A stretch of DNA of 23,749 nucleotides from a virus (IMGVR_UViG_3300043427_000679:1-23749); one strand, 5' to 3'; shown: positions 16,138 to 23,350, numbered from the stretch's first letter. The notes: generated by a model from the sequence alone, not told the origin. A program made the numbers and translations.

Positions 16138-17019
16138 TTAGAGAACAAAGTTCTTCAAGTGAACCGGACGCCCTTCGAGCGCGAAGCCGAAGTAGCCCTT
16201 AATCATGAAGTCCACAGAGTCCTTGGTCTTGGCCAGTTCCTCGAATGTGAAGTCCTGATGGACGAGCAACTTAGCGTCTGCACGCTTGAAGAACAGAATG
16301 TCCGTGCTCGTCTCCCAGTGGAGGTCCGTAACAATCGGCAAGCCGTCGTACGTGAGAACACGGAAGCCCGCAGCGACCTCAACACGGTCGTTGAACTGCT
16401 GCTGAGCCTGCAGGAGGGAGTTAATCTTCCTGCGAACCGCACGCGAAGTGAGGATGATATCAACGTCACCACGGGATGCGTCGATAGCCTCGTCAATCTT
16501 TGCGAGGGTCAGGTATGCGCCGGAGGCGTCAACGACGCCAGTGCCGGAAGCGCCCCAGTTGAGCACGTCAGAGGTATCAATCTGGTGGATGATGCCCTGA
16601 ATGTCGTCGGAGCCGCCAGTTGCCGTAGCAATGTCGGTGGACAACTTCTCAACGAGAGCCTGCGAGTGTGCCTCGACTTCCATCGCCATAGCGTTGAACA
16701 ACGACCCTGCAGCACGCTGCATCGGGCCGGTGACCTCGCCACGGGTGTACAGGTAGGCAACAGACTTCTGCTGCTTGCTGTACGTGGACTGCGTAGCGGC
16801 AGGCAGAGAGCCGCCGTCCGTAGCCCAAGAAGCGGTCGGGAGGGCATCCCTACGACGAATGAAGTAGGTGTTGGTTGCCCACGGGACCTTGTTCACGACG
16901 TTATACAGGACCGGCTGCTCTGCAGCGTAGTCGCGGATAGCGCCGTCAACTACCTCAGGGATGAGGTAAGAGCCGGTGCTCGCAAGGTCAAGAGCCTTAC
17001 GAATAGTCATCTGGTCCAT
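16138..17019 (-). CDS. Major capsid protein (HK97 fold)
   Basis: A 293-residue protein, MDQMTIRKALDLASTGSYLI, with PEVVDGAIRDYAAEQPVLYN, typical of HK97-fold capsid proteins after the delta domain. GGSLPAATQSTYSKQQKSVA is an E-loop-like stretch. TYDGLPIVTDLHW and FEELAKTKDSVDFMIKGYFG are the C-terminal core. It follows portal and protease in canonical order. AAGGAAG precedes the ATG by 4 bases. It would form the T-number shell around the packaged genome. No long delta scaffold is present in this protein; the scaffold-like region sits in the upstream protease gene. Confidence 0.92.
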   Translation of the reverse strand: MDQMTIRKALDLASTGSYLIPEVVDGAIRDYAAEQPVLYNVVNKVPWATNTYFIRRRDALPTASWATDGGSLPAATQSTYSKQQKSVAYLYTRGEVTGPMQRAAGSLFNAMAMEVEAHSQALVEKLSTDIATATGGSDDIQGIIHQIDTSDVLNWGASGTGVVDASGAYLTLAKIDEAIDASRGDVDIILTSRAVRRKINSLLQAQQQFNDRVEVAAGFRVLTYDGLPIVTDLHWETSTDILFFKRADAKLLVHQDFTFEELAKTKDSVDFMIKGYFGFALEGRPVHLKNFVL

Positions 17020-17028
17020 GTTTCTTCC

Positions 17029-18201
17029 TTACTTGCCCTGCGTCTGCAGAGCCAGAGCGAGACGCAACCTCTCGGACGGGGTAGCCTTGCTCAGGAGGTC
17101 AGCGAGTTCGCTTTCCTGAGACTTCCTCGTCTCGTCGGTGATTGCACCGGGGATTTGCGTACGCGGAGCCTTTTCAAGTTCCTCGATACGAGCGGCTTGC
17201 TCCGCGTTGGCCTTAGCAAGGGCCTCAATCTGAGCCGTCAGAGCAGCAAGACCGTCGTCTGCCGTTTCCTCTGTTGACTTGTCGAGGGTATCTTCCTCAG
17301 CCTCGGAGTCCGACTTCTCGGAACCGACTTCACCAAGAAGACCAAGGTCTGTCAAGGTGCTTGTCATTTCGTTATAGAGCGAAAGCAACTTCTTGCCGTT
17401 AGCGGCGGAAATGTTGCGCCCAGCCTTGTCAACGTCATCGGAGTCATCCTCAGCGGACTTGTCAGTCTCGTCCTCGGTGACTTCCTCAGTCTCAGACTTG
17501 TCAGTCTCGTCGGCAACGGCGCTCGAAGCGTCGGTGTCCTCCGCTGACTTGTCTGTAGTTGCGTCGTCAACTACCTGCTCGTCGGCAGCCTTGTCCGTAG
17601 CGTCCTCGACGTTCTCGTCAAGGAGTTCGCCATTCGGTCCAAACTTCATCGCGTTTACTCCGTCAGAAGCGTCTTCGAGTGACGCATCCTTAATGCTCTT
17701 GGAAAGTACCGACCCGAAGGACGGGTACCATGCAGGGCGTGTGGTGTTCGAGATTTCATCAAGAACCACGTCCTTGTACGTACGGATGGGCTTGGTGTAG
17801 CCTTCAACAACGTCGTAAGCGTAGTCAAGTACCCTACCGCTCACGGACATGCCGTACTGCTTTCCCTTGTCCAACTGCTTCCACAGGTAGGAGGATGCAG
17901 GGTTGTCGTCGTCCAGCCTGACTTCGATGCCAAGGTGGAAGTGCTCGTTGACCCAAGCCTTCGTAATGACGCCAAGGTCGCGCAGGACCCCATCAGGGGC
18001 GTGTGCGTCACGGTAGACTAGACCTTCGTCTGGCCTCTCGTTGATTTGAGCCGCGAACCGCTCGATGAGTTCGGGGGCCATGCGCTCACCCTCGGAGTCA
18101 ACCTCCGGGCCGCTCGCATAGCCGATGACGTACTTACCGTCAGCGCGCTGCTCGCTCTTGATGATGGGGAACGTGTACTTGAACGTTGCCGCAAGAGTCA
18201 T
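17029..18201 (-). CDS. Prohead protease fused to scaffold-like C-terminal region
   Basis: A 390-residue protein. Residues 10-165 resemble an XkdF/HK97-type maturation protease (VIGYASGPEVDSEGERMAPE), with candidate catalytic His67 (in RDAHAPDG) and Ser119 or Ser121 (in YGMSVSGR). Residues 195-315 are very acidic and carry repeated DKS motifs (about 217, 234, 247, 307). About 318-345 are a coiled coil (LTAQIEALAKANAEQAARIE), and a helical end follows. In related phages the scaffold assembles the shell and is then cut by the protease. Here both appear in one chain. The start is 3 bases after the portal stop. The protease call is confident, the scaffold role inferred. Confidence 0.88.
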   Translation of the reverse strand: MTLAATFKYTFPIIKSEQRADGKYVIGYASGPEVDSEGERMAPELIERFAAQINERPDEGLVYRDAHAPDGVLRDLGVITKAWVNEHFHLGIEVRLDDDNPASSYLWKQLDKGKQYGMSVSGRVLDYAYDVVEGYTKPIRTYKDVVLDEISNTTRPAWYPSFGSVLSKSIKDASLEDASDGVNAMKFGPNGELLDENVEDATDKAADEQVVDDATTDKSAEDTDASSAVADETDKSETEEVTEDETDKSAEDDSDDVDKAGRNISAANGKKLLSLYNEMTSTLTDLGLLGEVGSEKSDSEAEEDTLDKSTEETADDGLAALTAQIEALAKANAEQAARIEELEKAPRTQIPGAITDETRKSQESELADLLSKATPSERLRLALALQTQGK

Positions 18202-18204
18202 AGA

Positions 18205-19623
18205 TTATCCGTCCGTCTGGTCCTCGCCACCGGAGCCTTCTCCGGTTGCGGGTTCCTGACCGCCCTCGCTACCGTTAGCCGGTGGCGGGGAGCCTGCTGC
18301 GGGCGGCTGATTTTCGGTTCCCTGCCCGCTGATTGGCTGTCCAGATGGGCCGATAAGACGAGCCGCAACATCGTCCAGCCATTCGACCGGGATTGCGCCC
18401 GCCGCTGTCTGGACAAAGTGAACGTCGCCGCCGTCAATCTTCGGCAGGCCGAGTTCGCCCTTAATCTGGTTGATAGACATAACGCCAAGCCTCTCGGCCT
18501 CACCGTACAACTTCATCATGTCGAGCATGTCACGACGGCTAGAGTCGTTCTGCCTGAACAGAATGTCGTCCCACTTGTAAAGCAAGAGGATAAGGTCGTT
18601 GTTGATTTCTTCCTCGACAACCAACTGCAGCGGAGCGATGTTCTCCTGCCTGAATGTGTTGTCGGCTTCCTTCGAGGTCGAACGGTTCGAGTCCTCTGTG
18701 ATGCCCAACTTGGAAGGGTCAATGTCAAGGACCGAGAGGATTTCCTGACGGTTGAACTTACGACCCTCAATGAACTGCATTTCCTGACGGGTGGAGACGG
18801 ACTTGTTAATGTCAATGTCGCCTTCGAGCAGGACAGGCTTGTGTGCATTGTCGGGACCGACGTAGTTCTGCGTCAGCCACTCACGGTTGCGCTCGACTTC
18901 TTCCTTGTTGCTGTTCTTCATCGAGAAGATGATGCCAGTGTGGGCAGAGTTCTCGAAGAACCTCTCGTTGAACTTCATCGCAAACAGGTCGGATGCGACT
19001 GTCAGTTCAAGAGACGAGAGCAGGCTGAGGCCGCGAATATCATTGTCGGGGTCATCGAACTTGAACTGAACGATATCCTCGTGGTTGTACTCGATTGCGT
19101 CTTCGCTCTCAGCGATGGGTCCGTAGCGCCACTTTGACAACTGGCCATCTACGGTCTTCTCGTCCATGTAATACGGGTGCAGCCTGCGGGCGCTGATTGG
19201 CGTTCCCGCTGCGCTCTTATCACGGATGATGAGCCAGAAGGCTTCACCGTAAATCAGCAAGTCCTTGTAGGTCACACGGAGCAACTGGCTGCCGTTTGAC
19301 ACACGGAAGAACTTGCGGAGCGCCTTGACCTTCATGTCCTCGACTGGCTCGTCTGGCTCAGCCGGTACGAAACGGTACCCGTTAGCGACGGCTACCTTGG
19401 CAATCTTTTCGATGCCAGCACGCACAGTTGGGTGCTGCTTGTACATTTCGTAGAAGGTCGCATAGCGAGCCTTCCTGCTGCGGTCGATGAAGTACGCCTC
19501 GCCGTTCTTGGTCGCACCAAGGACAGTGAAGTTCGCCCTCACCGCGCCGGGAGCCGTCTGGCCAACCTGCGCCTTCTGTGCAGCAGCGTCGGTTGCTGTC
19601 TTAGTCCTTCTAGTCGCTGCCAT
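18205..19623 (-). CDS. Portal protein (HK97 type)
   Basis: A 472-residue protein with the HK97 portal pattern: YEMYKQHPTVRAGIEKIAKV, LLRVTYKDLLIYGEAFWLII, EDIVQFKFDDPDNDIRGLSL, and the strongly diagnostic KPVLLEGDIDINK to KFNRQEILSVLDIDPSKLGI. The last 60 residues are a Gly/Pro/Ser-rich disordered tail. It forms the dodecameric DNA channel at one vertex and docks the terminase. AAGGA lies 7 bases before the ATG, which overlaps the previous gene by 14 bases. The protease gene follows after 3 bases. Confidence 0.95.
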   Translation of the reverse strand: MAATRRTKTATDAAAQKAQVGQTAPGAVRANFTVLGATKNGEAYFIDRSRKARYATFYEMYKQHPTVRAGIEKIAKVAVANGYRFVPAEPDEPVEDMKVKALRKFFRVSNGSQLLRVTYKDLLIYGEAFWLIIRDKSAAGTPISARRLHPYYMDEKTVDGQLSKWRYGPIAESEDAIEYNHEDIVQFKFDDPDNDIRGLSLLSSLELTVASDLFAMKFNERFFENSAHTGIIFSMKNSNKEEVERNREWLTQNYVGPDNAHKPVLLEGDIDINKSVSTRQEMQFIEGRKFNRQEILSVLDIDPSKLGITEDSNRSTSKEADNTFRQENIAPLQLVVEEEINNDLILLLYKWDDILFRQNDSSRRDMLDMMKLYGEAERLGVMSINQIKGELGLPKIDGGDVHFVQTAAGAIPVEWLDDVAARLIGPSGQPISGQGTENQPPAAGSPPPANGSEGGQEPATGEGSGGEDQTDG

Positions 19624-19825
19624 TGTCGTCCTTACGCAGGTAGAATGTCCACGTGCAACTCAGTCCGTTGGGGTCCGAGACGCGGACACTCCATGAGTTC
19701 TTCCTCACGGTAAAGCCCGAAACGTCCCCACGCTCAATGGCGCGACGAACACGGCGAAGTGCTACCTTCACCAACGGGCTGAGTTCTGTCTTGGAAACAA
19801 GACGGTCGAGTTCACGTGTGTTCAT
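19610..19825 (-). CDS. Hypothetical protein, 71 aa
   Basis: Starts MNTRELDRLVSKTELSPLVK at 19825, 2 bases after the stop of the zinc-ribbon gene, with GGAG 11 bases upstream. A longer in-frame start at 19879 would overlap that gene by 52 bases, so the short form is preferred. The first half is basic and helical (LVKVALRRVRRAIERGD); the second half looks like a small beta sheet (FTVRKNSWSVRVSDPNGLSC). It overlaps the portal start. Placement between terminase and portal suggests a packaging accessory, but I do not recognise the family. Confidence 0.75.
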   Translation of the reverse strand: MNTRELDRLVSKTELSPLVKVALRRVRRAIERGDVSGFTVRKNSWSVRVSDPNGLSCTWTFYLRKDDNGSD

Positions 19826-19827
19826 GG

Positions 19828-20016
19828 CTATGCTGTCTCCGGTCCTTCCTTTGCGACCCACTTTACAGTGGTGCCGCACTTTCGGCAGGGGCCTTCGACA
19901 GAGCCACGGATAATCCTGTAGAGGTCACGGTGCTTGATGGCGATGCGCTCACCAGAAGCCTCCGCGTACCCAAATAGGGTACCGCAGGTGCACCTGACCG
20001 GCACTGGTCTACTCAT
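19828..20016 (-). CDS. Com-like zinc-ribbon protein
   Basis: A 62-residue protein, MSRPVPVRCTCGTLFGYAEA. Two cysteine pairs (C9-x-C11 and C44-x2-C47 in GPCRKCGTTVKW) form a likely single zinc site. The layout resembles phage Mu Com, a zinc-binding RNA protein that activates translation of the mom DNA-modification gene; no mom-like gene is in this window. It sits between the large terminase and a small hypothetical, on the same transcript. Only weak ribosome binding signals (AAGAG) precede the ATG. The zinc ribbon is seen directly; the Com relation is inference. Confidence 0.75.
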   Translation of the reverse strand: MSRPVPVRCTCGTLFGYAEASGERIAIKHRDLYRIIRGSVEGPCRKCGTTVKWVAKEGPETA

Positions 20017-20035
20017 TGGCTCTTGGCCCTCTCGG

Positions 20036-21481
20036 TCAGCCGATGATGGACATGCGAGGGGCTACGCGCCCTTCGCCGTACATGGCAAGCATCAGTGACC
20101 AGAAATAGTCGTCCGAAGCGTTGCCTTCACCGGCAAACTTGTAGAAGTTAGCCTCCGTCTTGGTGCGACGGATGCCGTGGATTTGACGCCTCAGGTCCCC
20201 TAGGTTGGGGAAACTGACTCGCCCTGTCTGCATGTCACCCTTGAACTGGGTTGCCCACTTTTCCTTCTTGGCATTGGTGAAGACCACACCCTCAATATTG
20301 GTATTGAGGATGAGGCGCTTAGCGTCCTCCACAAACGTTGCACCGACACCAGTCTGGTCGATGGAAACCCGGTTTGGCTTGACCGCCTCGATGAGGCGCT
20401 GCATGTATTGAAACTGCTCGTTGTACGGGTCCTGCGACGGCTTTGTGAACAGAACCTTCTTGACGCCATCGTCAAGGTGCTCTACGACCGTGAAGACCGT
20501 TTGGTCGCGTTCCTTTGCAAGGTCAACGCCGATGCTGAGGTATCCGGCTGCGTCGTAGGACGGGTGCCACTCGCGCCAGATTGCGGCCTCGTTATCGGTG
20601 CAGTTGACAATGAGGTCCCATGTGTAGTACGCTGTAGCCTCGTCAGCGAACGAAGCCTCGTACTCCGTCTGGAACCCGATAAGGTCGCCACCGAAGTTGT
20701 TGTAGATGATGCGCAGTTTGTCCGTGCCGTACTTTAGGACTCGTTCCTCGGAGCCCTCGACCGCAGCGGCCAGAGCCAAGGCTTCCTCGTAAAGTTCCGG
20801 CTTGACCATTGCCGAGCACTCCCACCACGGAACGGCGTGGCGGCTGTACTCAGGGTAAGCCTGCGTGTTTGTCATAATGTCGTAGAACAGACCTGACTGG
20901 CCGAGCGGGGTGCTGATGATGGTCAGGCGACTGTTTCCACGGGTGATGGCGGGCATCGCGGCGCGGTACAACTTCTGAGCGTCCCTGATGTGGGCAAACT
21001 CGTCAAAGTACACGTCCTTGCGTCCACCACGGACAGCAGACGATGCTGGCTGGCTGATGATGGTGCTTGTGTGCGGCGGGCGATGGAAACTGATTTCCGT
21101 GTCCGCATCCGTCCACAGAACCGGCTTTAGGGCCGGGTCGTGCGTCTTAAACTCGTCAGGAATGCTGTGGTAGATGTTCCGCGCAATCTCAATCTTGTCA
21201 GAAGCCTCCTTCTGGTTGATTGAAATGATGTTAGCGCGGTACGCCTGACCTACTGCAGCCTTGTGGACGACCTCTCCCGCGAGGATTGTCGAAAAGCCAA
21301 TCTGGCGGCTCTTGTTGACGATGCGGAAGAATGAATGGTCATTCAGGTAGCGAACCTGATACGGTTCGAGCCGGAATGGCGCTCCATCCAGTTCCGTCAG
21401 TGTTTCCAGCCATACTGCCGGGTACTGAGCCAACAAGGATACCAAGTCGTCCATTTGCAAGGAGGTTTCGGTCTGCAACAA
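20036..21481 (-). CDS. Terminase large subunit
   Basis: A 481-residue packaging motor. The ATPase has Walker A KSRQIGFST (57-65), Walker B DVYFDE (156-161) and a coupling motif IISTPLGQSG. The nuclease has Asp320 (SIGVDLAKERD), Asp375 (RVSIDQTGVG) and Asp457/458 (ASDDYFWSLML), the RNase H-like triad. It cuts the concatemer and pumps DNA through the portal. The frame opens with TTG at 21481; the first ATG is at 21454 and also lacks a clear ribosome binding site (GGAGG is absent on this strand). It overlaps the upstream gene by 116 to 143 bases, an unusually long overlap, suggesting coupled translation. Confidence 0.96.
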   Translation of the reverse strand: MLQTETSLQMDDLVSLLAQYPAVWLETLTELDGAPFRLEPYQVRYLNDHSFFRIVNKSRQIGFSTILAGEVVHKAAVGQAYRANIISINQKEASDKIEIARNIYHSIPDEFKTHDPALKPVLWTDADTEISFHRPPHTSTIISQPASSAVRGGRKDVYFDEFAHIRDAQKLYRAAMPAITRGNSRLTIISTPLGQSGLFYDIMTNTQAYPEYSRHAVPWWECSAMVKPELYEEALALAAAVEGSEERVLKYGTDKLRIIYNNFGGDLIGFQTEYEASFADEATAYYTWDLIVNCTDNEAAIWREWHPSYDAAGYLSIGVDLAKERDQTVFTVVEHLDDGVKKVLFTKPSQDPYNEQFQYMQRLIEAVKPNRVSIDQTGVGATFVEDAKRLILNTNIEGVVFTNAKKEKWATQFKGDMQTGRVSFPNLGDLRRQIHGIRRTKTEANFYKFAGEGNASDDYFWSLMLAMYGEGRVAPRMSIIG

Positions 21482-22004
21482 TCTTCACAAGCGGCTGTTC
21501 GCCGTCCTTCTCTGTATCCTTGCCCTTTTCGACTTGATGGCGAAGGGTAAGGAGCGAGTTGAGCACCTTTAGGCGGTCAGTTACGTCCCTGCGGAAGACA
21601 ACCTTCTTGACAGTGCCAAGAACCTCGCCTGTGTCAGGGTCAATGTCGATTTCGTTCTCGCCCTGCATTTCTGCGATGAGCGCCGGGTGCAGATTGCGGC
21701 CCAAGAGCAGGATGAGAATGTCGAGTTCGCGCTCAGTCGAGACAACCTCGCCACCCTTGACGACCTTCTTTAGGTACTCGTAGTGCTCAGGCGGGATTAC
21801 GCCGTCGAACTGGATGAGCAACTGGTCTGCCAACTCTGTCGGCACCAACGACTTGCTCTTGTTCTTCGAGCCGGGTGGGCGACCCCTTCCGCGCTTCTCT
21901 CCGCTCAGGTTGCGCGTACGGGCCACAGCACCGGTCCTCTTGCTGCCCTCTGTGGAGCGCAAGCCGGTTCTACTGTTGGCGTGGCGGGGTTCGGTGTCAA
22001 TCAT
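21339..22004 (-). CDS. Putative terminase small subunit with AT-hook-like motif
   Basis: A 221-residue protein, MIDTEPRHANSRTGLRSTEG, directly before the large terminase. Residues 38-50 hold a basic RGRGRPPGSKNKS, an AT-hook core (GRP) that could bind DNA. About 55-170 are helical and charged (ELADQLLIQFDGVIPPEHYE; STERELDILILLLGRNLHPA), suiting an oligomerising core. GAGGA precedes the ATG. The function is inferred from position, size and the DNA-binding motif; I see no clear match to a known small-terminase family. Its last 40 or so codons overlap the large terminase in another frame. Confidence 0.65.
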   Translation of the reverse strand: MIDTEPRHANSRTGLRSTEGSKRTGAVARTRNLSGEKRGRGRPPGSKNKSKSLVPTELADQLLIQFDGVIPPEHYEYLKKVVKGGEVVSTERELDILILLLGRNLHPALIAEMQGENEIDIDPDTGEVLGTVKKVVFRRDVTDRLKVLNSLLTLRHQVEKGKDTEKDGEQPLVKIVADRNLLANGRLGILVGSVPGSMAGNTDGTGWSAIPARTVSGSLPE

Positions 22005-22023
22005 GCTTTCCTCTTGGGAATGC

Positions 22024-22061
22024 GGAAGCCCCCGCCACCCGCTCAGGCGACAGAGGCTTCC
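22024..22061 (-). promoter_or_regulatory. Leader hairpin before the small terminase
   Basis: GGAAGCC (22055-22061) pairs with GGCTTCC (22024-22030) on the minus strand, and CGCC/GGCG can pair inside. The hairpin ends about 20 bases before the start codon. There is no U tract. It may shape translation or processing of the leader; function is not shown. Confidence 0.5.
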
Positions 22062-22138
22062 AGATTAGTCTCCCTTTTGGCCACTGGGATAAGTGGTGAA
22101 CGGTGAGATTGCCTACTCACATGCGCGTGCAAAGTTGG

Positions 22139-22167
22139 TTTATAGCAGTAAACTGTAAACCACGCAA
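22139..22167 (-). promoter_or_regulatory. Candidate sigma70-type promoter for the late genes
   Basis: On the minus strand TTGCGT, 17 bases, then TATAAA, with an extended -10 (TGCTATAAA). The -10 and spacing are good; the -35 matches only in TTG. The region is also an inverted repeat (GGTTTA ... TAAACC) with GTTTAC twice, which could be an operator. Predicted transcription starts about 130 bases before the small terminase. Confidence 0.4.
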
Positions 22168-22374
22168 CCCTACGTTAGCCTCCCGGCAAGAGTTCACGGC
22201 TGGCACCGCTCCGCACCTTCCGCCGTTTAGACGCAGCCCGCTCATCGCGTCGGCCACTGCCCACGTACTTCCGTGTGCGTTTTCTATCTCCGTAGTCCCG
22301 ATATGCCCCCACTCTGCGGTAGAGGCTATTCCGGCACGTTCCTGACGAGGCCGCTAAGCCCCGCCATTATATAG

Positions 22375-22448
22375 TGGCTAGCCCGCAAGGACTCGAACCT
22401 TGACCTGAGTGCTTCAAAGGCACCCGTCCTGCGTTAGACGACAGGCTA
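22375..22448 (-). tRNA. tRNA-Gln(TTG)
   Basis: Acceptor stem TAGCCTG/CGGGCTA, discriminator G and encoded CCA; anticodon loop CTTTGAA gives TTG, reading CAA. T arm AAGG-TTCGAGT-CCTT. It starts with U1-A72, as many Gln tRNAs do. It is the last tRNA of the array, with 1 base between it and the next upstream tRNA gene. Confidence 0.93.
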
Positions 22449-22449
22449 A

Positions 22450-22524
22450 TGGTGAGCCGAGAAGGACTTGAACCTTCAACCTAGGGGTTAAGAGTCCCTT
22501 ACTCTGCCGTTGAGTTACCGGCCC
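22450..22524 (-). tRNA. tRNA-Lys(CTT), first copy
   Basis: Acceptor GGGCCGG/TCGGCTC (two G-U pairs), discriminator A, CCA encoded. The anticodon loop CTCTTAA gives CTT, reading AAG; the stem has one A-C mismatch at its top. T loop TTCAAGT. A second CTT tRNA sits at the other end of the array. Confidence 0.9.
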
Positions 22525-22525
22525 T

Positions 22526-22603
22526 TGGAGAGTCAGACGAGACTCGAACTCGCATCATAGGCGGGGTAAAAGCCCGCTGGTCGCCGTTGACCTTCACTGA
22601 CCC
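22526..22603 (-). tRNA. tRNA-Lys(TTT) with unusual D arm
   Basis: Acceptor GGGTCAG/CTGACTC, CCA encoded. The anticodon stem GCGGG/CCCGC is perfect and loop CTTTTAC gives TTT, reading AAA. The D arm is GGTC-AACGGC-GACC, with four bases between acceptor and stem, and the variable loop is 7 bases. It shares this shape with the CTT tRNA at 23662-23739, so the two look like relatives. Confidence 0.88.
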
Positions 22604-22605
22604 AT

Positions 22606-22680
22606 TGGTCGCCGTGGGTGGACTCGAACCACCGGTACAGTGCTTATGAGACACTTGCCTTACCGCTTGGCTACACTGCG
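22606..22680 (-). tRNA. CAT-anticodon tRNA (Met elongator or Ile2)
   Basis: Acceptor CGCAGTG/CACGGCG, with one A-G mismatch at pair 4-69, CCA encoded, anticodon loop CTCATAA. C1-G72 pairs and the anticodon stem lacks three G-C pairs at 29-31, so it is not the initiator. Whether C34 is modified to lysidine (then Ile, AUA) cannot be told from DNA. Confidence 0.88.
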
Positions 22681-22681
22681 T

Positions 22682-22757
22682 TGGCCTCTCCGAGTGGACT
22701 CGAACCACCGACCTTGGCGTTAGGACCGCCCTGCACTGTCCGCTGTGCTACAGAGAG
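22682..22757 (-). tRNA. tRNA-Arg(CCT)
   Basis: Acceptor CTCTCTG/CGGAGAG, discriminator G, CCA encoded; anticodon loop GTCCTAA gives CCT, reading AGG. One G-A mismatch closes the anticodon stem. T loop TTCGAGT. AGG is rare in GC-rich hosts. Confidence 0.9.
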
Positions 22758-22759
22758 AT

Positions 22760-22835
22760 TGGCACGACTGACAGGACTCGAACCTGCATACCAAGCGGGT
22801 AGAAGCCGCCCGTTCATCCGTTGAACTACAGTCGT
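22760..22835 (-). tRNA. tRNA-Arg(TCT)
   Basis: Perfect acceptor ACGACTG/CAGTCGT, discriminator G, CCA encoded; D stem GTTC/GAAC; anticodon loop CTTCTAC gives TCT, reading AGA. Together with the CCT tRNA it covers both AGR arginine codons. Confidence 0.94.
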
Positions 22836-22836
22836 A

Positions 22837-22911
22837 TGGAGGTTCCTGTCAGACTCGAACTGACGATGATGTGGGTTGCAACCACACGCCTTGCCTCTTG
22901 GCTAAGGAACC
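22837..22911 (-). tRNA. tRNA-Cys(GCA)
   Basis: Perfect acceptor GGTTCCT/AGGAACC, discriminator T (U73, as usual for Cys), CCA encoded. Anticodon stem TGTGG/CCACA and loop TTGCAAC give GCA. A well-formed cloverleaf. Confidence 0.94.
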
Positions 22912-22913
22912 AT

Positions 22914-22989
22914 TGGTGCTTCCAACTAGACTCGAACTAGTTTCTACGGGTTTTCAAGCCGTCGCATAGACCGTCTCTGCCACAGAAGC
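22914..22989 (-). tRNA. tRNA-Phe(GAA)
   Basis: Acceptor GCTTCTG/TGGAAGC, discriminator A, CCA encoded; anticodon loop TTGAAAA gives GAA. One C-C mismatch at the top of the anticodon stem. A 4-base variable loop excludes the Ser(TGA) reading that a one-base shift would allow. Confidence 0.85.
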
Positions 22990-23275
22990 ACGTTTGGCGC
23001 TGCAGTGCTACTGGCTAGGCCAGTTCTTACACACTCCGGCTGACTAGACCGGGGCCGGGAGTCGAACAGAAGGTAGTCAGCCAACCTCGACCCGCATCGA
23101 CGCCTCATTTAGTTGCGGATTAGGAGAGTTCCCGCGTTGCTCCGTTTCCAGACAACCCAGTCGCCGCTAGGGCGACCCCCTTGGGCATATCGGCAGGTTT
23201 CGAGTTCCACGCACGACGTAGCCGTATCATTATGCCGTTAGGTTTTACGTCCAGACCCCGGCGAACGGACTCATA
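22990..23275 (-). other. Structured gap inside the tRNA array, no gene recognised
   Basis: The 286 bases between the Phe and Thr tRNAs contain no complete tRNA. On the minus strand there are three hairpins: ACTGGC/GCCAGT (23010-23024), GGCTGACTA/TAGTCAGCC (23038-23082) and GTCGCC/GGCGAC (23160-23176). The second encloses GTTCGACTC, a T-loop-like motif (23060-23066) whose flanks do not form a T stem and have no CCA. It could be a decayed tRNA pair or a small RNA. An 80-codon frame crossing it runs into the Thr tRNA and has no ribosome binding site. Confidence 0.5.
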
Positions 23276-23349
23276 TGGAGCACCCATTCGGACTCGAACC
23301 GAAACCAGTTGCTTACAAGACAACTGTCCTACCATTAAACGATAAGTGC
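23276..23349 (-). tRNA. tRNA-Thr(TGT)
   Basis: Acceptor GCACTTA/TGGGTGC (G-U pairs), discriminator T, CCA encoded; anticodon stem GTTGT/GCAAC, loop CTTGTAA gives TGT, reading ACA. T arm TTCGG/CCGAA perfect. Confidence 0.92.
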
Positions 23350-23350
23350 T

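Larger units (their letters stand above)
22005..22374 (-). other. Gene-free leader upstream of the packaging genes
   Basis: This stretch of about 370 bases, between the tRNA array and the small terminase, holds no supportable gene on either strand. The longest frames lack ribosome binding sites. It holds a candidate promoter (22139-22167) inside an inverted repeat, and two hairpins near the terminase end. One has a 5-bp stem CCACT/AGTGG at 22081-22096. The other is a 7-bp GGAAGCC/GGCTTCC arm pair at 22024-22061 with an inner CGCC/GGCG pairing. A perfect TATAAT at 22366-22371 next to the Gln tRNA has no -35. Confidence 0.7.

Noticed and set aside
16159-17277. 372-codon plus-strand frame opposite capsid and protease genes
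   Set aside because: Antisense to two clearly identified genes, with no ribosome binding site or recognisable domain.
18046-19137. 363-codon plus-strand frame opposite the portal
   Set aside because: Shadow of the portal reading frame; every other supported gene is on the minus strand.
22103-22345. 80-codon plus-strand frame in the leader
   Set aside because: No ribosome binding site, wrong strand for the region, low-complexity Pro/Ala/Ser text.
22366-22371. Perfect TATAAT on the minus strand next to the Gln tRNA
   Set aside because: The region 16-18 bases upstream is tRNA sequence with no -35 match, so I did not call a promoter.
22990-23275. tmRNA or group I intron in the array gap
   Set aside because: GCGGGAAC and AATCCGCAAC resemble group I intron core elements, but only about a dozen bases separate them. 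No tmRNA tag ending, T stem or CCA was found.
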